NCBI RefSeq assembly: GCF_010499255.1
Contig: NZ_JAAGRN010000003.1
Location: 62,001 to 126,000, forward strand
Direction: 5' to 3'
Origin: Sheuella amnicola
GTDB lineage: Bacteria > Pseudomonadota > Gammaproteobacteria > Burkholderiales > Burkholderiaceae_B
Length of the DNA: 64,000 nt
Part shown: one piece after another, positions 16,567 to 26,933 of the stretch
Numbering within the stretch: position 1 is the stretch's first letter
Layout: each line of letters opens with the position of its first letter
Position numbers and translations under genes: made by a program
Notes under the pieces: generated by a model
Seen by the model: the letters and a program-made list of their open reading frames with translations, nothing else
Databases searched by the model: none
What the model was told of the DNA's origin: nothing

Positions 16567-18552
16567 ATTCCGTTGCTCTGCCAGGCGGTTTCGATAAAAA
16601 TCGACCGCCTCTTCCAGGGATCTGGTTCTGGCGAATGGGGGCAACCCGCGCCACAATTGTTTGCCGTATGGTTTATCCACCAAGCGTGTGTCGCCAACCA
16701 TCAATACCCCCCAGTCGGTCTCGGTTCGTATAAGACGCCCTGCTCCCTGCTTTAGAGCTATCGCCGCTTCGGGCAATTGATATTCCATGAAAGGATTGCC
16801 ACCGTTTTCCCGACAAATACGTATGCGCGCTTCAAGCACAGGGTCATCGGGAGGCGCAAAAGGAAGTTTATCGATCGCAACGAGCGTGAGACGATCTCCG
16901 GGAATATCAATACCTTCCCAGAAGCTTGCGCTTCCAACCAGCACCGCATGCGGCAGTGTTCTAAATCGCTCCAGCAAGTCCCTGCGCGTGCCGTTTCCCT
17001 GACGCATGATCGGCCAGGACAATCCGGCCCGATCGTAAGCCTCAGCCAACAGGCCAGCCACGCGCTCAACCGCACGTAGCGTCGTACACAGCACTAGCGC
17101 ACCTGCTCCACTGGCCTGAATCAAAGGCATCAACGTATCGACAAAGGCAGGCAAAAAATCGGCGGATTGTGGTTCGGGGAGATTTTTGGGAACAAAAAGC
17201 AAGGCCTGATTCTGATAATCGAAAGGCGACTCCATCCGCAGAGTTTGAGCATCTTCCAATCCAAGTCGTGCCGTAAAATGCGAAAAATCCTGGTGCACCG
17301 ATAATGTTGCCGACGTGAAAATCCAGGCTTGGCCGGCTTGTCGATATTGCGAAAAAGCCTGTGCGACTGAAAGCGGTGCGGCATGCATGCGGACGTGATG
17401 CAATCCGAGTTCGACCCAGCGAACGATCTGACGATCGATTGATCCCGATAATTTTGAACCCCTCGCAGGCTGCCCCCACTGCGCCAAGCTATTTCCAAGC
17501 GCCAGACACGTACGGGCGGCAGCCTGTAAATCCGGATGCTTTTCTTCGACGGTCAGCAACATTTTTCCGATTTCGTCCAATGCGACCTGAAGCGCCTGCC
17601 TCGCGGCATCAAAAGCTTGCGGCTCCGGAAAGGCTTCGAATGTGACCCGCTTGCCCGGCATTTTTTCAAGAGAGGCACAACTCAGCCTTAACTCCTTGGT
17701 CAATAGCTCAAGGCGACGCGACTGCACGGTCCAATTGGTCATTTCGCGAGCATGGGCCAACCCGGCCACTTCGATCTGCTTGGACAAATCCAGTAACTGG
17801 TGTGTCGAAACACTTGTCCCGAGGAATCGGGTTGCAGTATCCGGTAATTGATGCGCCTCATCAAAAATCACCGTATCCACTGCCGGAAGCAAATCAGTGA
17901 CGCCAGCGTCGCGCAGCACAAGATCTGCCATGAACAAAGCATGGTTGATCACCACAACATCGGCTTCCTGGGCCTGTCTGCGAGCCTTCAAAACAAAGCA
18001 ATCGCGCACATTCGGACAATCCTGCCCAAGGCAGTTTTCACGCGTGGATGTGACACGCTGCCAGATTTCGGCATCCTCCGGAACAGTCGGCAAATCAGCC
18101 CGATCCCCGGTTTTGGATATCTTGGCAAATTGTTGGATGTATCGTAACTGATGAACTTCGGCACGCGATTTCAGGCCGCGATCATCATTTTGCTGTTTTT
18201 CAAGGTGGTAATGACATACATAGTTGCCCCGCCCCTTGAGCAGGGAAATCACTGCCGGCATAGCCAATGCGTCACGCACGCCGGGTAGATCCCTAGAAAA
18301 CAACTGATCCTGAAGAGTGCGCGTCCCGGTGGATACAAGGACTTTACCCCCGCTTAACAATGCAGGTACAAGATAAGCCCATGTTTTCCCCGTTCCCGTT
18401 CCGGCTTCTGCAACTAGCGTTCCACCTTCTGCAATCGTGTCTGAAACGGCTTGCGCCAACTCTATCTGCGCCGGACGAACCCGATAACCAGGGGAGTACG
18501 CCGCAAGGGGACCATCCAGGGAAAAAACATCTGAAATTGTGGGATCCAGCAT
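16558..18552 (-). CDS. DinG/YoaA-type ATP-dependent DNA helicase
   Basis: A 664-residue superfamily 2 (XPD-like) helicase, read from the ATG at 18552 (MLDPTISDVFSLDG). Walker A is EAGTGTGKTWAYL, Walker B is the DEAH box in IFDEAHQLPD, and the C-terminal motif VI region is LKQGAGRLIRTETD. Four cysteines (VCHYHLEK, CLGQDC and CFVLKAR) are placed like the 4Fe-4S cluster ligands of DinG and YoaA. Such helicases unwind damaged or R-loop DNA. An upstream open stretch to 18768 lacks family similarity and runs into the tex gene, so it is excluded. It is convergent with bamD and divergent from tex. Confidence 0.9.
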   Translation of the reverse strand: MLDPTISDVFSLDGPLAAYSPGYRVRPAQIELAQAVSDTIAEGGTLVAEAGTGTGKTWAYLVPALLSGGKVLVSTGTRTLQDQLFSRDLPGVRDALAMPAVISLLKGRGNYVCHYHLEKQQNDDRGLKSRAEVHQLRYIQQFAKISKTGDRADLPTVPEDAEIWQRVTSTRENCLGQDCPNVRDCFVLKARRQAQEADVVVINHALFMADLVLRDAGVTDLLPAVDTVIFDEAHQLPDTATRFLGTSVSTHQLLDLSKQIEVAGLAHAREMTNWTVQSRRLELLTKELRLSCASLEKMPGKRVTFEAFPEPQAFDAARQALQVALDEIGKMLLTVEEKHPDLQAAARTCLALGNSLAQWGQPARGSKLSGSIDRQIVRWVELGLHHVRMHAAPLSVAQAFSQYRQAGQAWIFTSATLSVHQDFSHFTARLGLEDAQTLRMESPFDYQNQALLFVPKNLPEPQSADFLPAFVDTLMPLIQASGAGALVLCTTLRAVERVAGLLAEAYDRAGLSWPIMRQGNGTRRDLLERFRTLPHAVLVGSASFWEGIDIPGDRLTLVAIDKLPFAPPDDPVLEARIRICRENGGNPFMEYQLPEAAIALKQGAGRLIRTETDWGVLMVGDTRLVDKPYGKQLWRGLPPFARTRSLEEAVDFYRNRLAEQRNLE

Positions 18553-18655
18553 CAAAACACCTTTAAAGCAAGCTGGATCATACCCTCTGAAATGAGTTGG
18601 ATCGCCTATTGTGGCAAAATCCTCCGCTTGTTGACGACTATTAAGATTTTTCCGA

Positions 18656-21022
18656 ATGAGTGTGACTACGACAGCCCAATCCGATTTCAACCTCGACGCC
18701 CAAGCCCGGATCACTGCCCAGCTTGCGCAAGAACTCAATATCCGCCCCCAGCAAGTCGCTTCGGTCATTGAATTGCTAAACGATGGTGCAACCGTTCCCT
18801 TTATTGCGCGTTACCGCAAGGAAGCCACTGGAGGCCTGGATGATACGGTTTTGCGCAATCTGGACAGCAGGCTGCTTTACCTGCGTGACCTTGAAGAACG
18901 TCGCGGCGCCATTCTCGGATCGATCAGCGAACAGGGCAAATTGACCCCTGAACTCGAAAAAGAATTGAAACTTGCCGACACTAAACAGCGTCTGGAAGAT
19001 TTATATGCGCCTTATAAACCCAAGCGTCGCACGCGTGCTCAAATCGCACGCGAGGCGGGCCTGGAACCTTTGGCAGATGCCATTCTTGCCGATATAACAT
19101 GCGATCCGGCCATTCTGGCCGCGCAATACTTGAACGCTGAAGCCAATATCAACGATGCCAAGGCCGCACTCGATGGCGCTCGCGATATTCTGGCCGAACG
19201 CTATGCAGAAAACGCCGATCTGTTAAGCAACATGCGCGATCACTTATGGTCGCAAGGCTACCTGTATTCAAAGGTTGCCGAAGGCAAAGAGGAAGAAGGC
19301 GCCAATTTCCGTGACTGGTTCGATTTCAACGAACCATTGAAAACCTTGCCTTCGCATCGCATTCTGGCGATGCTGCGCGGTCGCCAGCAAGGCGTGCTGG
19401 AGTTGCGCATCGGTCTGGAAAGTAGCCTGGATGCGTTGGTGCCCCACCCTTGTATCGAACGCATCGCGCAATTTTTGAAACTTGGCAATGACTTGTTTAG
19501 TGCGACACCGTCTGCGCGCGGCAAATGGTTGGCCGATGTCGCCCGCTGGACATGGCGCGTCAAACTTCTGACGATGTTTGAAACAGAAATGATCACACGT
19601 CTGCGAGAAACAGCCGAAACCGAAGCGATTCGCGTGTTTGCAGCCAACCTGAAGGATTTGCTTCTTGCGGCGCCTGCAGGTCCTAAAGCTGTATTGGGAC
19701 TTGACCCTGGCATTCGCACCGGCGTCAAAGTGGCTGCCATCGACCACACTGGCAAACTGGTTGAAACCGCGACGGTTTATCCGTTTGAGCCCCGCCGTGA
19801 TCGCGCTGGGGCACTAGCGACATTGGCCACGCTGGCTCGCAAACACAAAATCGAATTGGTTGCGATCGGAAACGGAACAGCCTCGCGCGAGACCGAAAAA
19901 CTGGTTGGTGATTTGATGGCTGCGCAGCCCGATCTGAAATTGACACGCGTGGTTGTTTCCGAAGCTGGCGCCTCTGTGTACTCGGCTTCCGAATTGGCCG
20001 CACTTGAATTTCCGGATCTGGATGTAAGCTTGCGCGGGGCAGCCTCAATCGCACGGCGCCTGCAAGACCCATTGGCCGAACTTGTCAAAATCGAACCCAA
20101 AGCCATTGGCGTTGGGCAATATCAGCACGACCTGAATCAAAGAGAGTTGGCTCGCTCACTTGATGCCGTTGTCGAGGATTGCGTCAACGCAGTAGGTGTG
20201 GACGTAAACACTGCATCTGCAGCACTGCTTGCAAGGGTATCAGGATTAAACACTACGCTTGCCAAAAACATCGTCAGCTACCGTGACGAAAAGGGTGTAT
20301 TCCTCAATCGCATGGCGTTAAAAGAAGTCTCACGTTTTGGCGAAAAGGCATTCGAGCAGGCTGCCGGCTTCCTGCGCATCCAGAATGGTGACAACCCGCT
20401 GGACGCCTCTTCAGTTCACCCTGAAGCCTATCCGGTAGTCGAGCGCATTCTGAAAAAGATTTCAGCTGGCGTGAAGGATGTCGTGGGTAATCGCGACAAG
20501 CTTAAAGGCCTGTCTCCGGCCGAATTCACGGATGAAAAGTTCGGTGTGCCGACTGTGCGGGATATTCTTGCCGAGCTTGAAAAGCCCGGTCGTGATCCAC
20601 GCCCTGAATTCAAAACCGCGACCTTCAAGGAAGGCGTCGAAACAATCAACGATTTGCTGCCAGGCATGATTCTCGAAGGTGTTGTAACCAACGTGGCCAA
20701 CTTTGGAGCCTTTGTCGATATAGGCGTGCATCAGGATGGTTTGGTTCACATTTCGGCACTAGCTGAAAAATTCGTGTCCGATCCTCGCGATGTCGTTCGT
20801 GTCGGTCAAATGGTCAAAGTCAGGGTTCAGGAAGTCGATGTGCCGCGTAAACGCATTGCCCTGACAATGAGGCTGAACGACGAGGCACCACCTGCAAGAT
20901 CAATGAGCGCCGGCAGCTCAAATGCCGGTGGCGCTCAAGGCAGTAAACTGCGCAGACCGGCTGCGCCCGAACCGATGACCAATAACGCAATGGCTGCAGC
21001 ATTTGCTAAATTAAAGCGTTGA
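18656..21022 (+). CDS. tex: Tex family transcription accessory / RNA-binding protein
   Basis: A 788-residue cytoplasmic protein with the full Tex layout: an N-terminal helical domain with [16 protein letters not shown] near residue 52, a YqgF/RNase H-like domain starting [16 protein letters not shown] (about 345), helix-hairpin-helix repeats (about 500-560) and an S1 domain (about 650-725, [19 protein letters not shown]). Tex binds nucleic acid and influences transcription and toxin expression in Bordetella pertussis, where it was named. The C-terminal tail (about 730-788) is low complexity, rich in Ser, Gly, Ala and Pro. The start [10 protein letters not shown] is the first ATG after the upstream stop. 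A single gene facing away from the helicase. Confidence 0.95.
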   Translation: MSVTTTAQSDFNLDAQARITAQLAQELNIRPQQVASVIELLNDGATVPFIARYRKEATGGLDDTVLRNLDSRLLYLRDLEERRGAILGSISEQGKLTPELEKELKLADTKQRLEDLYAPYKPKRRTRAQIAREAGLEPLADAILADITCDPAILAAQYLNAEANINDAKAALDGARDILAERYAENADLLSNMRDHLWSQGYLYSKVAEGKEEEGANFRDWFDFNEPLKTLPSHRILAMLRGRQQGVLELRIGLESSLDALVPHPCIERIAQFLKLGNDLFSATPSARGKWLADVARWTWRVKLLTMFETEMITRLRETAETEAIRVFAANLKDLLLAAPAGPKAVLGLDPGIRTGVKVAAIDHTGKLVETATVYPFEPRRDRAGALATLATLARKHKIELVAIGNGTASRETEKLVGDLMAAQPDLKLTRVVVSEAGASVYSASELAALEFPDLDVSLRGAASIARRLQDPLAELVKIEPKAIGVGQYQHDLNQRELARSLDAVVEDCVNAVGVDVNTASAALLARVSGLNTTLAKNIVSYRDEKGVFLNRMALKEVSRFGEKAFEQAAGFLRIQNGDNPLDASSVHPEAYPVVERILKKISAGVKDVVGNRDKLKGLSPAEFTDEKFGVPTVRDILAELEKPGRDPRPEFKTATFKEGVETINDLLPGMILEGVVTNVANFGAFVDIGVHQDGLVHISALAEKFVSDPRDVVRVGQMVKVRVQEVDVPRKRIALTMRLNDEAPPARSMSAGSSNAGGAQGSKLRRPAAPEPMTNNAMAAAFAKLKR

Positions 21023-21061
21023 TTCAGACATTGATATTTCAATCTGCCTTCCGGACGGAAC

Positions 21062-21625
21062 ATGGCCAAACGACGCAGCGAACAAGACTTCATGCAAGAG
21101 TTGACCGATCTGTTACGAACGGAAGGCATTTCCAATCTTACGATCGCAGATATCGCCCAGCGATTGCATTGCTCTAGAAGACGAATTTATGAAATCGCTT
21201 CAACCAAGGAAGAACTTTTTTTAAGCGTCTGCCAACGCGTGTTTAATGCGACCCTAGACAAGGGATATGCTGCGGCCAGCAAAGAAACAGATGCCGCTAA
21301 AGCGATTTCGGCGTACATGCGCGCAGCGCTGAACGCATCCGGTTTAAGCAAGATAGCCTTGATCGATTTGGACTCGAGCGCCGAAGGTCGAGCGGTGTTT
21401 GATGCTTATCAAATCGCCCGAATTCGAGGCCTGGAATCCATGATTGAAGAAGGTGTCAGGCAAGGGGTGCTTGTGCAACACAACCCTCGCCTGGTGTCCG
21501 AGGCCATTCTGGGGGCAGCAGTCCGATTACGAAATCAGCAGTTTCTTACAGAGACAGGATTCAAAATCGGTGATGCTTTCAATGAGTTCTACGAAATCAT
21601 CCTGAATGGGCTTCTTAAAAAATAA
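21062..21625 (+). CDS. TetR family transcriptional regulator
   Basis: A 187-residue repressor-type protein. The N-terminal helix-turn-helix (about 8-55) contains ISNLTIADIAQRLHCSRRRIYEIASTKEELF, a standard TetR DNA-binding domain; the rest is a helical ligand domain without a recognised subfamily. The ATG at 21062 is preceded immediately by TTCCG-GA-CGGAA (21049-21060), an inverted repeat that could be an autoregulatory site or simply the ribosome-site region. It converges with the Bug gene, leaving 4 bases between them, and might govern the acyl-CoA synthetase/Bug pair, but nothing in the sequence proves that. Confidence 0.88.
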   Translation: MAKRRSEQDFMQELTDLLRTEGISNLTIADIAQRLHCSRRRIYEIASTKEELFLSVCQRVFNATLDKGYAAASKETDAAKAISAYMRAALNASGLSKIALIDLDSSAEGRAVFDAYQIARIRGLESMIEEGVRQGVLVQHNPRLVSEAILGAAVRLRNQQFLTETGFKIGDAFNEFYEIILNGLLKK

Positions 21626-21629
21626 TTCC

Positions 21630-22625
21630 CTAGATTTTAGGTATATTCGCTTCGCGGATCACACGCCCCCATTTAATGTATTCATCCTGAACAAATTTGG
21701 CTGTTTGTTCTGGAGTTGAAATAACCGGAATGACCGAAGCCGTATCCAGTGTCTGACGCAGACCGGGGTTGTTTTGCGCCTGATTGATCACTTCATTCAG
21801 TTTTTTGACGATGTAATCCGGCGTACCTTTAGGGACGAATGCCGCTAACCACCCGACAACCTCGAAGCCGGAAACACCCAACTCCGCAATGGACGGTACA
21901 TCCGGAAGCTGTTCCACACGCTTTAACGTTGTCACAGCAATTGCTTTGACCTTTCCGGACTTGATCTGAGTCACAGCACCGCCTATGTTGGAAAACATAA
22001 AATCGACATGCCCACCAATCAAGCCTGACATCGCCTCCGAAGGGCCACCATAGGGCACATGCATGTAATTCAACCCTTTGACTTCCAGCTTCAGTAACTC
22101 GGCCGCCAGATGCGCAGAGCTGCCGACACTGCCCGAGGCGTAATTCACATCCCCTTTCTTGGACTTGATATATTGAATGAATTCCGCGAAGTTATTAATC
22201 GGCAGTGATGCATTCACGATCAATACGTTACCGTTCAATCCAAACATAGCCACTGGGATGAAATCCTTTAAAGGATCATAGGGGACTGCAGTCATCATCT
22301 GAGGGTTGATCGCGTGGGTCACATTTGTACCCAGCAGCATCGTGTATCCATCGGGCGCGGATTTCGCCACAAAATTGGCACCAATCGTAGCGCCTGCGCC
22401 AGCTTTATTTTCAACGATGACAGGTTCTTTCAGTTGCTCTGCAAGATATTTACCGAAAGTACGGCCGGTCAAATCAGTCACCCCACCCGGACCAAACGGC
22501 ACAATTAGTTTAATTGCCTTATTAGGATAGGCTGGTTGAGCAGCTACTTGTGCGCTGGCATGCATGCCAGCCAGCAAGCTGGCAGAAACTAAACACGTCT
22601 TAAAAATTTTCCCTATCAAGCTCAT
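21630..22625 (-). CDS. Bug (TctC-type) periplasmic substrate-binding protein
   Basis: A 331-residue protein with a clear signal peptide (about residues 1-26, ending AHASAQ-type sequence) and the Bug family pattern: YPNKAIKLIVPFGPGGVTDLTGR at the mature N-terminus, ENKAGAGATIGANFVAKS and the YTMLLGTN segment. Bug proteins are greatly expanded in Bordetella and relatives and bind carboxylates, amides or nicotinate-like compounds. No TctA/TctB membrane partners are near, so it is an orphan receptor, as is usual for the family. An AGGGG ribosome site lies before the ATG. It follows the acyl-CoA synthetase gene by 55 bases in the same direction, so its ligand may be the acid activated by that enzyme; this is inference. 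Confidence 0.93.
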   Translation of the reverse strand: MSLIGKIFKTCLVSASLLAGMHASAQVAAQPAYPNKAIKLIVPFGPGGVTDLTGRTFGKYLAEQLKEPVIVENKAGAGATIGANFVAKSAPDGYTMLLGTNVTHAINPQMMTAVPYDPLKDFIPVAMFGLNGNVLIVNASLPINNFAEFIQYIKSKKGDVNYASGSVGSSAHLAAELLKLEVKGLNYMHVPYGGPSEAMSGLIGGHVDFMFSNIGGAVTQIKSGKVKAIAVTTLKRVEQLPDVPSIAELGVSGFEVVGWLAAFVPKGTPDYIVKKLNEVINQAQNNPGLRQTLDTASVIPVISTPEQTAKFVQDEYIKWGRVIREANIPKI

Positions 22626-22680
22626 TCTTATCCCCTTATGTATTTCTTTAAAGTTTTATGAATTCAATTACTTTCAATAT

Positions 22681-24252
22681 CTATCCGACTTGTCGGTCAC
22701 GATCACTCCAGAATCTGGTTCGAATCGCTTTCTTGTCGATTTTGCCCAATGCTGTCAAGGGCAATTCAGCTTCAAACATCACAGCCTTGGGAGCATTGAC
22801 TACCCCTTTTTGATCCGTCACATATTGAATGATCTCGGTCTCGGTCGAATGCATACCTGACTTGAGCACCACAACCGCAGTCACCTTTTCACCCCACTTT
22901 TCATCCGGTACACCAATCACGGCGGACATCGCAACAGCAGAATGATTAGCCAGACAGTTTTCGACTTCGCTGGGATACACGTTAAATCCACCGGAAATAA
23001 TCATGTCTTTGACGCGATCAACGATGTACAGATAACCCTGATCGTCTTTTCGCGCCATGTCACCAGTGTGCAACCAATCTCCTTTAAAGACTTTCTCATT
23101 TTCTTCAGGTCGATTCAGATATCCATCCATAATCAACGGGCCCCTCACGCAAAGTTCACCAACTTCGCCTAGCGGCACTTCACGACAATCGGAATCAAGC
23201 AATTTCACCTGATTACCAGCGACAACCCGACCACATGATCTGAACAAGTGCGGACGCGAAAAATCATGGTCCTTTTTGCTCAGATACGTAATCTTCATCG
23301 GTGCTTCGGCCTGTCCGTACAGTTGCCCGAATACCGGGCCTATTTTTTTAATGGCTTCTTGTAACCTTGAAGGTGCAATCGGTGAGGCACCATAAAGTAT
23401 TAGTTCAAGACTGGATAAATCATGACGTTTGGTGTCTTCGTAGTCGATCAAGCCGTATATTTGCGTCGGAACAAGAAAGCTGAAATTGATTCGATGCTCT
23501 TGAACCATGCTCAAGAATGTTGGCGCATCATACTTTTCCATTAAATAAACGGTGCCACCACGCAAAAAGACCGGCAAGAGCAAACCACCTGCAGCATGCG
23601 AAATCGGTGTCGTGACAAGATACCGGACATGCTCTGGCCATTCATACGTGGCCATCATATAGAGGACCATCGTCACAACCGTTCGATGAGAATGCAAAAT
23701 CCCCTTCGATCTTCCGGTTGTTCCGCCCGTATATGAAAGCTTGGTGATTTCGGTAGGATCATCGCCAACTGCCAAAGCTTCATCACTCATTGCGTCAGCT
23801 TGTGCAACCAGTCCGGGACCAATATCAGAATCATCCAGACTCAATACCATAGGTATCAACGCGCGATTCTTAATCGCCAGCCCCCGTCCGGTGAATCGCG
23901 AGGAGTCGACAATCAATGCCTTGATGTTCGCATCCTGAAGTACGAAGCAATGATCGTCTTCGGATGCCATCGGATGCAGCGATACGCTTTTGAGTCCCAG
24001 AATCTGCGCGGCAATGATGCCCACAATCGCTTCAGCACGGTTACCGACGAGAAATGCAATAGCATCCTGCCGTTGAAGACCCTTTTCTTGAAGTAAACGA
24101 GCAAACTGATAGGACTTTTGCTCGAGCTCACGATAAGTGAATTGGACCTGATCCCCGACTATCGCCAGCCTATCCGGATGATTTCCGAGTGCGGAGATAT
24201 AAAGTTGCGCAACAGTAGACCCGCCGTAGACGGTATTGGAATGGTGTCTCAT
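22681..24252 (-). CDS. Acyl-CoA synthetase (AMP-forming, class I adenylate-forming)
   Basis: A 523-residue enzyme that activates a carboxylic acid to its CoA thioester through an acyl-AMP. Motifs: SYTGGTTGRSKGILHSHR (P-loop-like A3), YGQAEAP (A5), HTGDMARKDDQGYLYIVDR (A7), DMIISGGFNVYPSEVE (A8) and the catalytic lysine in KIDKKAIR near the C-terminus. The acid cannot be named; length and motifs fit medium/long-chain or aryl acid ligases. The ATG at 24252 (MRHHSNTVYGG) is chosen over a TTG 36 bases upstream because it is the first ATG and suits the family N-terminus; no strong ribosome site is seen for either. It probably forms an operon with the Bug gene. Confidence 0.87.
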   Translation of the reverse strand: MRHHSNTVYGGSTVAQLYISALGNHPDRLAIVGDQVQFTYRELEQKSYQFARLLQEKGLQRQDAIAFLVGNRAEAIVGIIAAQILGLKSVSLHPMASEDDHCFVLQDANIKALIVDSSRFTGRGLAIKNRALIPMVLSLDDSDIGPGLVAQADAMSDEALAVGDDPTEITKLSYTGGTTGRSKGILHSHRTVVTMVLYMMATYEWPEHVRYLVTTPISHAAGGLLLPVFLRGGTVYLMEKYDAPTFLSMVQEHRINFSFLVPTQIYGLIDYEDTKRHDLSSLELILYGASPIAPSRLQEAIKKIGPVFGQLYGQAEAPMKITYLSKKDHDFSRPHLFRSCGRVVAGNQVKLLDSDCREVPLGEVGELCVRGPLIMDGYLNRPEENEKVFKGDWLHTGDMARKDDQGYLYIVDRVKDMIISGGFNVYPSEVENCLANHSAVAMSAVIGVPDEKWGEKVTAVVVLKSGMHSTETEIIQYVTDQKGVVNAPKAVMFEAELPLTALGKIDKKAIRTRFWSDRDRQVG

Positions 24253-24314
24253 TATGTTTCTGATGAAAATTTTTATCTTCGATGCCAAGCATCTTCAGAA
24301 ACAAATGTACGCTC

Positions 24315-24350
24315 ATTTCGGTACCATGTCAAAGACAATGGTACCGAAAT
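24315..24350. promoter_or_regulatory. Perfect 13-bp stem hairpin/palindrome between trpS and the acyl-CoA synthetase gene
   Basis: ATTTCGGTACCAT (24315-24327) and ATGGTACCGAAAT (24338-24350) are exact inverted copies; the inner bases GTC-AAA-GAC can extend the stem past one bulged A. It starts 12 bases after the trpS stop and 62 bases before the acyl-CoA synthetase ATG. No T-run follows on either strand, so a classic terminator is unlikely. An operator for the acyl-CoA synthetase/Bug pair or an mRNA-stabilising hairpin are the alternatives. Confidence 0.55.
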
Positions 24351-24362
24351 AAAGTTGCGAAA

Positions 24363-25727
24363 TTAGGCGTTACTCTCGTGTCGCATCGCTAATGTCAACT
24401 GTTCCATTTTTTGATCGCGCATGGCTTCGGACTCCGACTCAACGCCATCGGCAACCTTTCGCCCTTCCAGCACGATTTCAAATCCTGTATCCCCTACTGT
24501 CCTTGCAACCGAAGCAGCCTGCTGTTGCTGCAAATCTCGCATCACTGCACCGGCCTGTTTGGGATCCGCAAATGGGACGGAACAAAACAGTTCAATGCCA
24601 TCCGCACTCATCAATCGAAAACGGAATTGACCATCCTCATCCCGAAAACTGACATAGCGAGCCACTTTCGAGGATGATTTAGCAGACTTGCCAGTAGCGC
24701 TTTTAAGGCTAGCGCTCAAGGTTCGCAACCCGACTGCATCGCGCAACTCCCGGATAAACGGCGTTGCGATCGCGCGCGCTTTGCGCGCACCTTCCTGCAA
24801 AATTTCTTCAATACGATCAGGATGCGCCATCAAGGCTTCATAATTCGCGCGCAAAGGACCCATTTCCTGCTCGATCCGATCACACAACCGCTGTTTGGCG
24901 TCGCCCCAACCCAATCCTGCGATCAATTCGTCTCTAAAGGCATTAGACTCAGCAGGCTGTGCAAACGCTTTATAGATCAGGTACAAATGCGATGCATCGG
25001 CATCTTTAGGTTCGCCTGGCCCCAGCGAATCGGTCACGATTTTTGCCACCGCGGATTTCAACGCTTTGAAGCCGCCTTCAAACAGCGGTACCGTATTGTT
25101 GTAGCTCTTTGACATCTTGCGACCATCAAGCCCCGGCAAAGTCGCGACATCTTCTGCGATGACAACCTCGGGTAACACAAAGTAATCGCGGCCTTTTCCG
25201 TACAAGTGATTAAAACGTTGCGCGATGTCGCGTGCCATTTCAAGGTGTTGAGTCTGATCGCGTCCCACAGGCACTTTATGTGCATTGAACATCAAAATAT
25301 CGGCCGCCATCAGAATCGGATACGAAAACAGACCCATGTTGATGCCATCGTCTTCCTCGACGCCTTTGGCCAGATTCTGATCCACCGAAGCTTTATAGGC
25401 ATGCGCGCGATTCATCAGCCCCTTGGCTGTCACGCATGTCAGCATCCAGCTCAACTCGGGGATTTCAGGCACATCCGACTGACGATAAAAGGTCACCCTT
25501 TCCGGATCCAATCCACTGGCTAGCCAAGTGGCGGCTATCTCAAGACGGGAGCGCGCAATACGATCCGGATCCTCGCACTTGATCAAAGCATGGTAATCGG
25601 CAAGAAAGAAAAACGCGTCCACATCATGTTGCTGACTGGCTTGAATCGCAGGTCGAATCGCACCCACATAATTACCGAGATGGGGGGTGCCGGAAGTGGT
25701 AATGCCGGTCAATACACGAGTGTTCAT
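24363..25727 (-). CDS. trpS: Tryptophanyl-tRNA synthetase with C-terminal extension
   Basis: A 454-residue class Ic synthetase that charges tRNA-Trp. The HIGH-like motif is TPHLGNY (14-20) and the KMSKS loop is at 204-208 ([10 protein letters not shown]). The catalytic and anticodon-binding parts cover about 1-335, the length of the normal bacterial enzyme. About 110 additional residues follow: a Ser/Lys-rich linker ([12 protein letters not shown]) and a small domain with [16 protein letters not shown], which resembles DUF1508/YegP-type repeats by pattern only. A similar tail is known to me in Burkholderiales TrpS, but its role is unknown. The gene is preceded by zapE in the same direction with 28 bases between them. 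Confidence 0.93.
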   Translation of the reverse strand: MNTRVLTGITTSGTPHLGNYVGAIRPAIQASQQHDVDAFFFLADYHALIKCEDPDRIARSRLEIAATWLASGLDPERVTFYRQSDVPEIPELSWMLTCVTAKGLMNRAHAYKASVDQNLAKGVEEDDGINMGLFSYPILMAADILMFNAHKVPVGRDQTQHLEMARDIAQRFNHLYGKGRDYFVLPEVVIAEDVATLPGLDGRKMSKSYNNTVPLFEGGFKALKSAVAKIVTDSLGPGEPKDADASHLYLIYKAFAQPAESNAFRDELIAGLGWGDAKQRLCDRIEQEMGPLRANYEALMAHPDRIEEILQEGARKARAIATPFIRELRDAVGLRTLSASLKSATGKSAKSSSKVARYVSFRDEDGQFRFRLMSADGIELFCSVPFADPKQAGAVMRDLQQQQAASVARTVGDTGFEIVLEGRKVADGVESESEAMRDQKMEQLTLAMRHESNA

Positions 25728-25755
25728 AAGGAATATCGATTTTGAAAAATTTAAA

Positions 25756-26847
25756 TCACAAAGCTACCGTATCGCGACGCTCGGAGTCGAGATACTCTTT
25801 GGATTGCATTTCGAGAATACGGGAAACCGTGCGATGAAATTCGCCCGACATAGGTCCCTCCGTGTAAATCTGCTCGGGCTCGCAACTTGCGGACATAATC
25901 AGCTTGACCTTGTGATCATAAAATACGTCGATCAACCAGGTGAAGCGCCTAGCTTCGGAAGCTTGTCTCGGACCCATTTCAGGCACATCAGACAAAATCA
26001 CGGCATGAAACCGGCTGGCGATTTCCAGATAGTCGTTTTGCGAGCGCGGACCTCCACATAGAGTGGCAAAGTCGAACCAGACCACACTACCGGACCTTCG
26101 CTTGGAAAGTATTTCCCTATGCTCGATCAAAAGCGTCGGATCCATTGGAGGCGTATCGGACAACTGATCAAAGGCTTCTTCGAGCGCTCGGTCAGTGTCG
26201 GGGCCCAGGGGGGTGTGATAGCACTTCACCTGCTCAAGAGTACGTCGACGATAATCAATACCGGCATCGACATTGAGCACATCCATACGAGACTTGATTA
26301 GTTCGATCGCAGGCAAGATCCGATCGCGATGCAAACCGTCCGGATACAAGGTCGAAGGTTCGTAATTTGATGTCATCACGAACGATGTTCCGTACTCGAA
26401 CAACTTGAGCAGCAAGCGATACAAAATCATCGCATCTGCCACATCCGACACATGAAACTCGTCAAAACAAATTAGGCGATACTTCTTGGCGATGCGTTTG
26501 GCGACTTCATCAAGCGGATCTTGCATCCCTTTGACATCATCGAGCTGGCGATGCACGCTGCGCATGAACTCATGAAAATGCAAACGCGTTTTGCGCTTGA
26601 CCGGGACAGTCGCGTAAAAGGCATCCATGAGAAAACTCTTGCCGCGCCCAACCCCGCCCCATAGATAGGTGCCACGCGGAACTTCAGGGCGCTTGAGCAA
26701 GCGCTTGACGGCGTTCGAACGCTGCCCCTTGAACGAGACCCAATCGTCAAAATAACGCTGGAGACGTTCGATCGCTGCGCGTTGAGACACATCAGGCTTG
26801 TAACCACGTTCGGCCAAAGAACTTTCGTAATACTCGACAACGTTCAT
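25756..26847 (-). CDS. zapE: Cell division protein ZapE (AFG1-like ATPase)
   Basis: A 363-residue P-loop ATPase. Walker A is GGVGRGKS (64-71), Walker B is LICFDEFHV and the sensor region follows at [16 protein letters not shown]. ZapE/AFG1 proteins associate with the Z-ring in E. coli and with the mitochondrial membrane in eukaryotes. The ATG at 26847 (MNVVEYY) is preferred; an ATG three codons upstream is possible. It lies downstream of the odh/lpd operon, an arrangement shared with Bordetella and Burkholderia, but a terminator stands between them, so zapE and trpS likely have their own promoter or depend on read-through. Confidence 0.93.
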   Translation of the reverse strand: MNVVEYYESSLAERGYKPDVSQRAAIERLQRYFDDWVSFKGQRSNAVKRLLKRPEVPRGTYLWGGVGRGKSFLMDAFYATVPVKRKTRLHFHEFMRSVHRQLDDVKGMQDPLDEVAKRIAKKYRLICFDEFHVSDVADAMILYRLLLKLFEYGTSFVMTSNYEPSTLYPDGLHRDRILPAIELIKSRMDVLNVDAGIDYRRRTLEQVKCYHTPLGPDTDRALEEAFDQLSDTPPMDPTLLIEHREILSKRRSGSVVWFDFATLCGGPRSQNDYLEIASRFHAVILSDVPEMGPRQASEARRFTWLIDVFYDHKVKLIMSASCEPEQIYTEGPMSGEFHRTVSRILEMQSKEYLDSERRDTVAL

Positions 26848-26877
26848 AGAATGCACATACTGATCAACGGATAAGAA

Positions 26878-26913
26878 AATGGCCTGAACAATTCAGTGCT
26901 TGTTCAGACCATT
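26878..26913 (-). terminator. Rho-independent terminator of the sucA-sucB-lpdA operon
   Basis: AATGGCCTGAACAA (26878-26891) pairs with TTGTTCAGACCATT (26900-26913), a 14-bp stem with one mismatch and an 8-base loop. On the minus strand it is followed by TTTTCTT. It begins 20 bases after the lpdA stop codon. Confidence 0.8.
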
Positions 26914-26933
26914 TGAAGGATTTGACTGCAGGC

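Noticed and set aside
18553-18768. N-terminal extension of the DinG-type helicase
   Set aside because: The additional frame has no similarity to helicases and overlaps the tex start on the other strand; the ATG at 18552 gives the family N-terminus.
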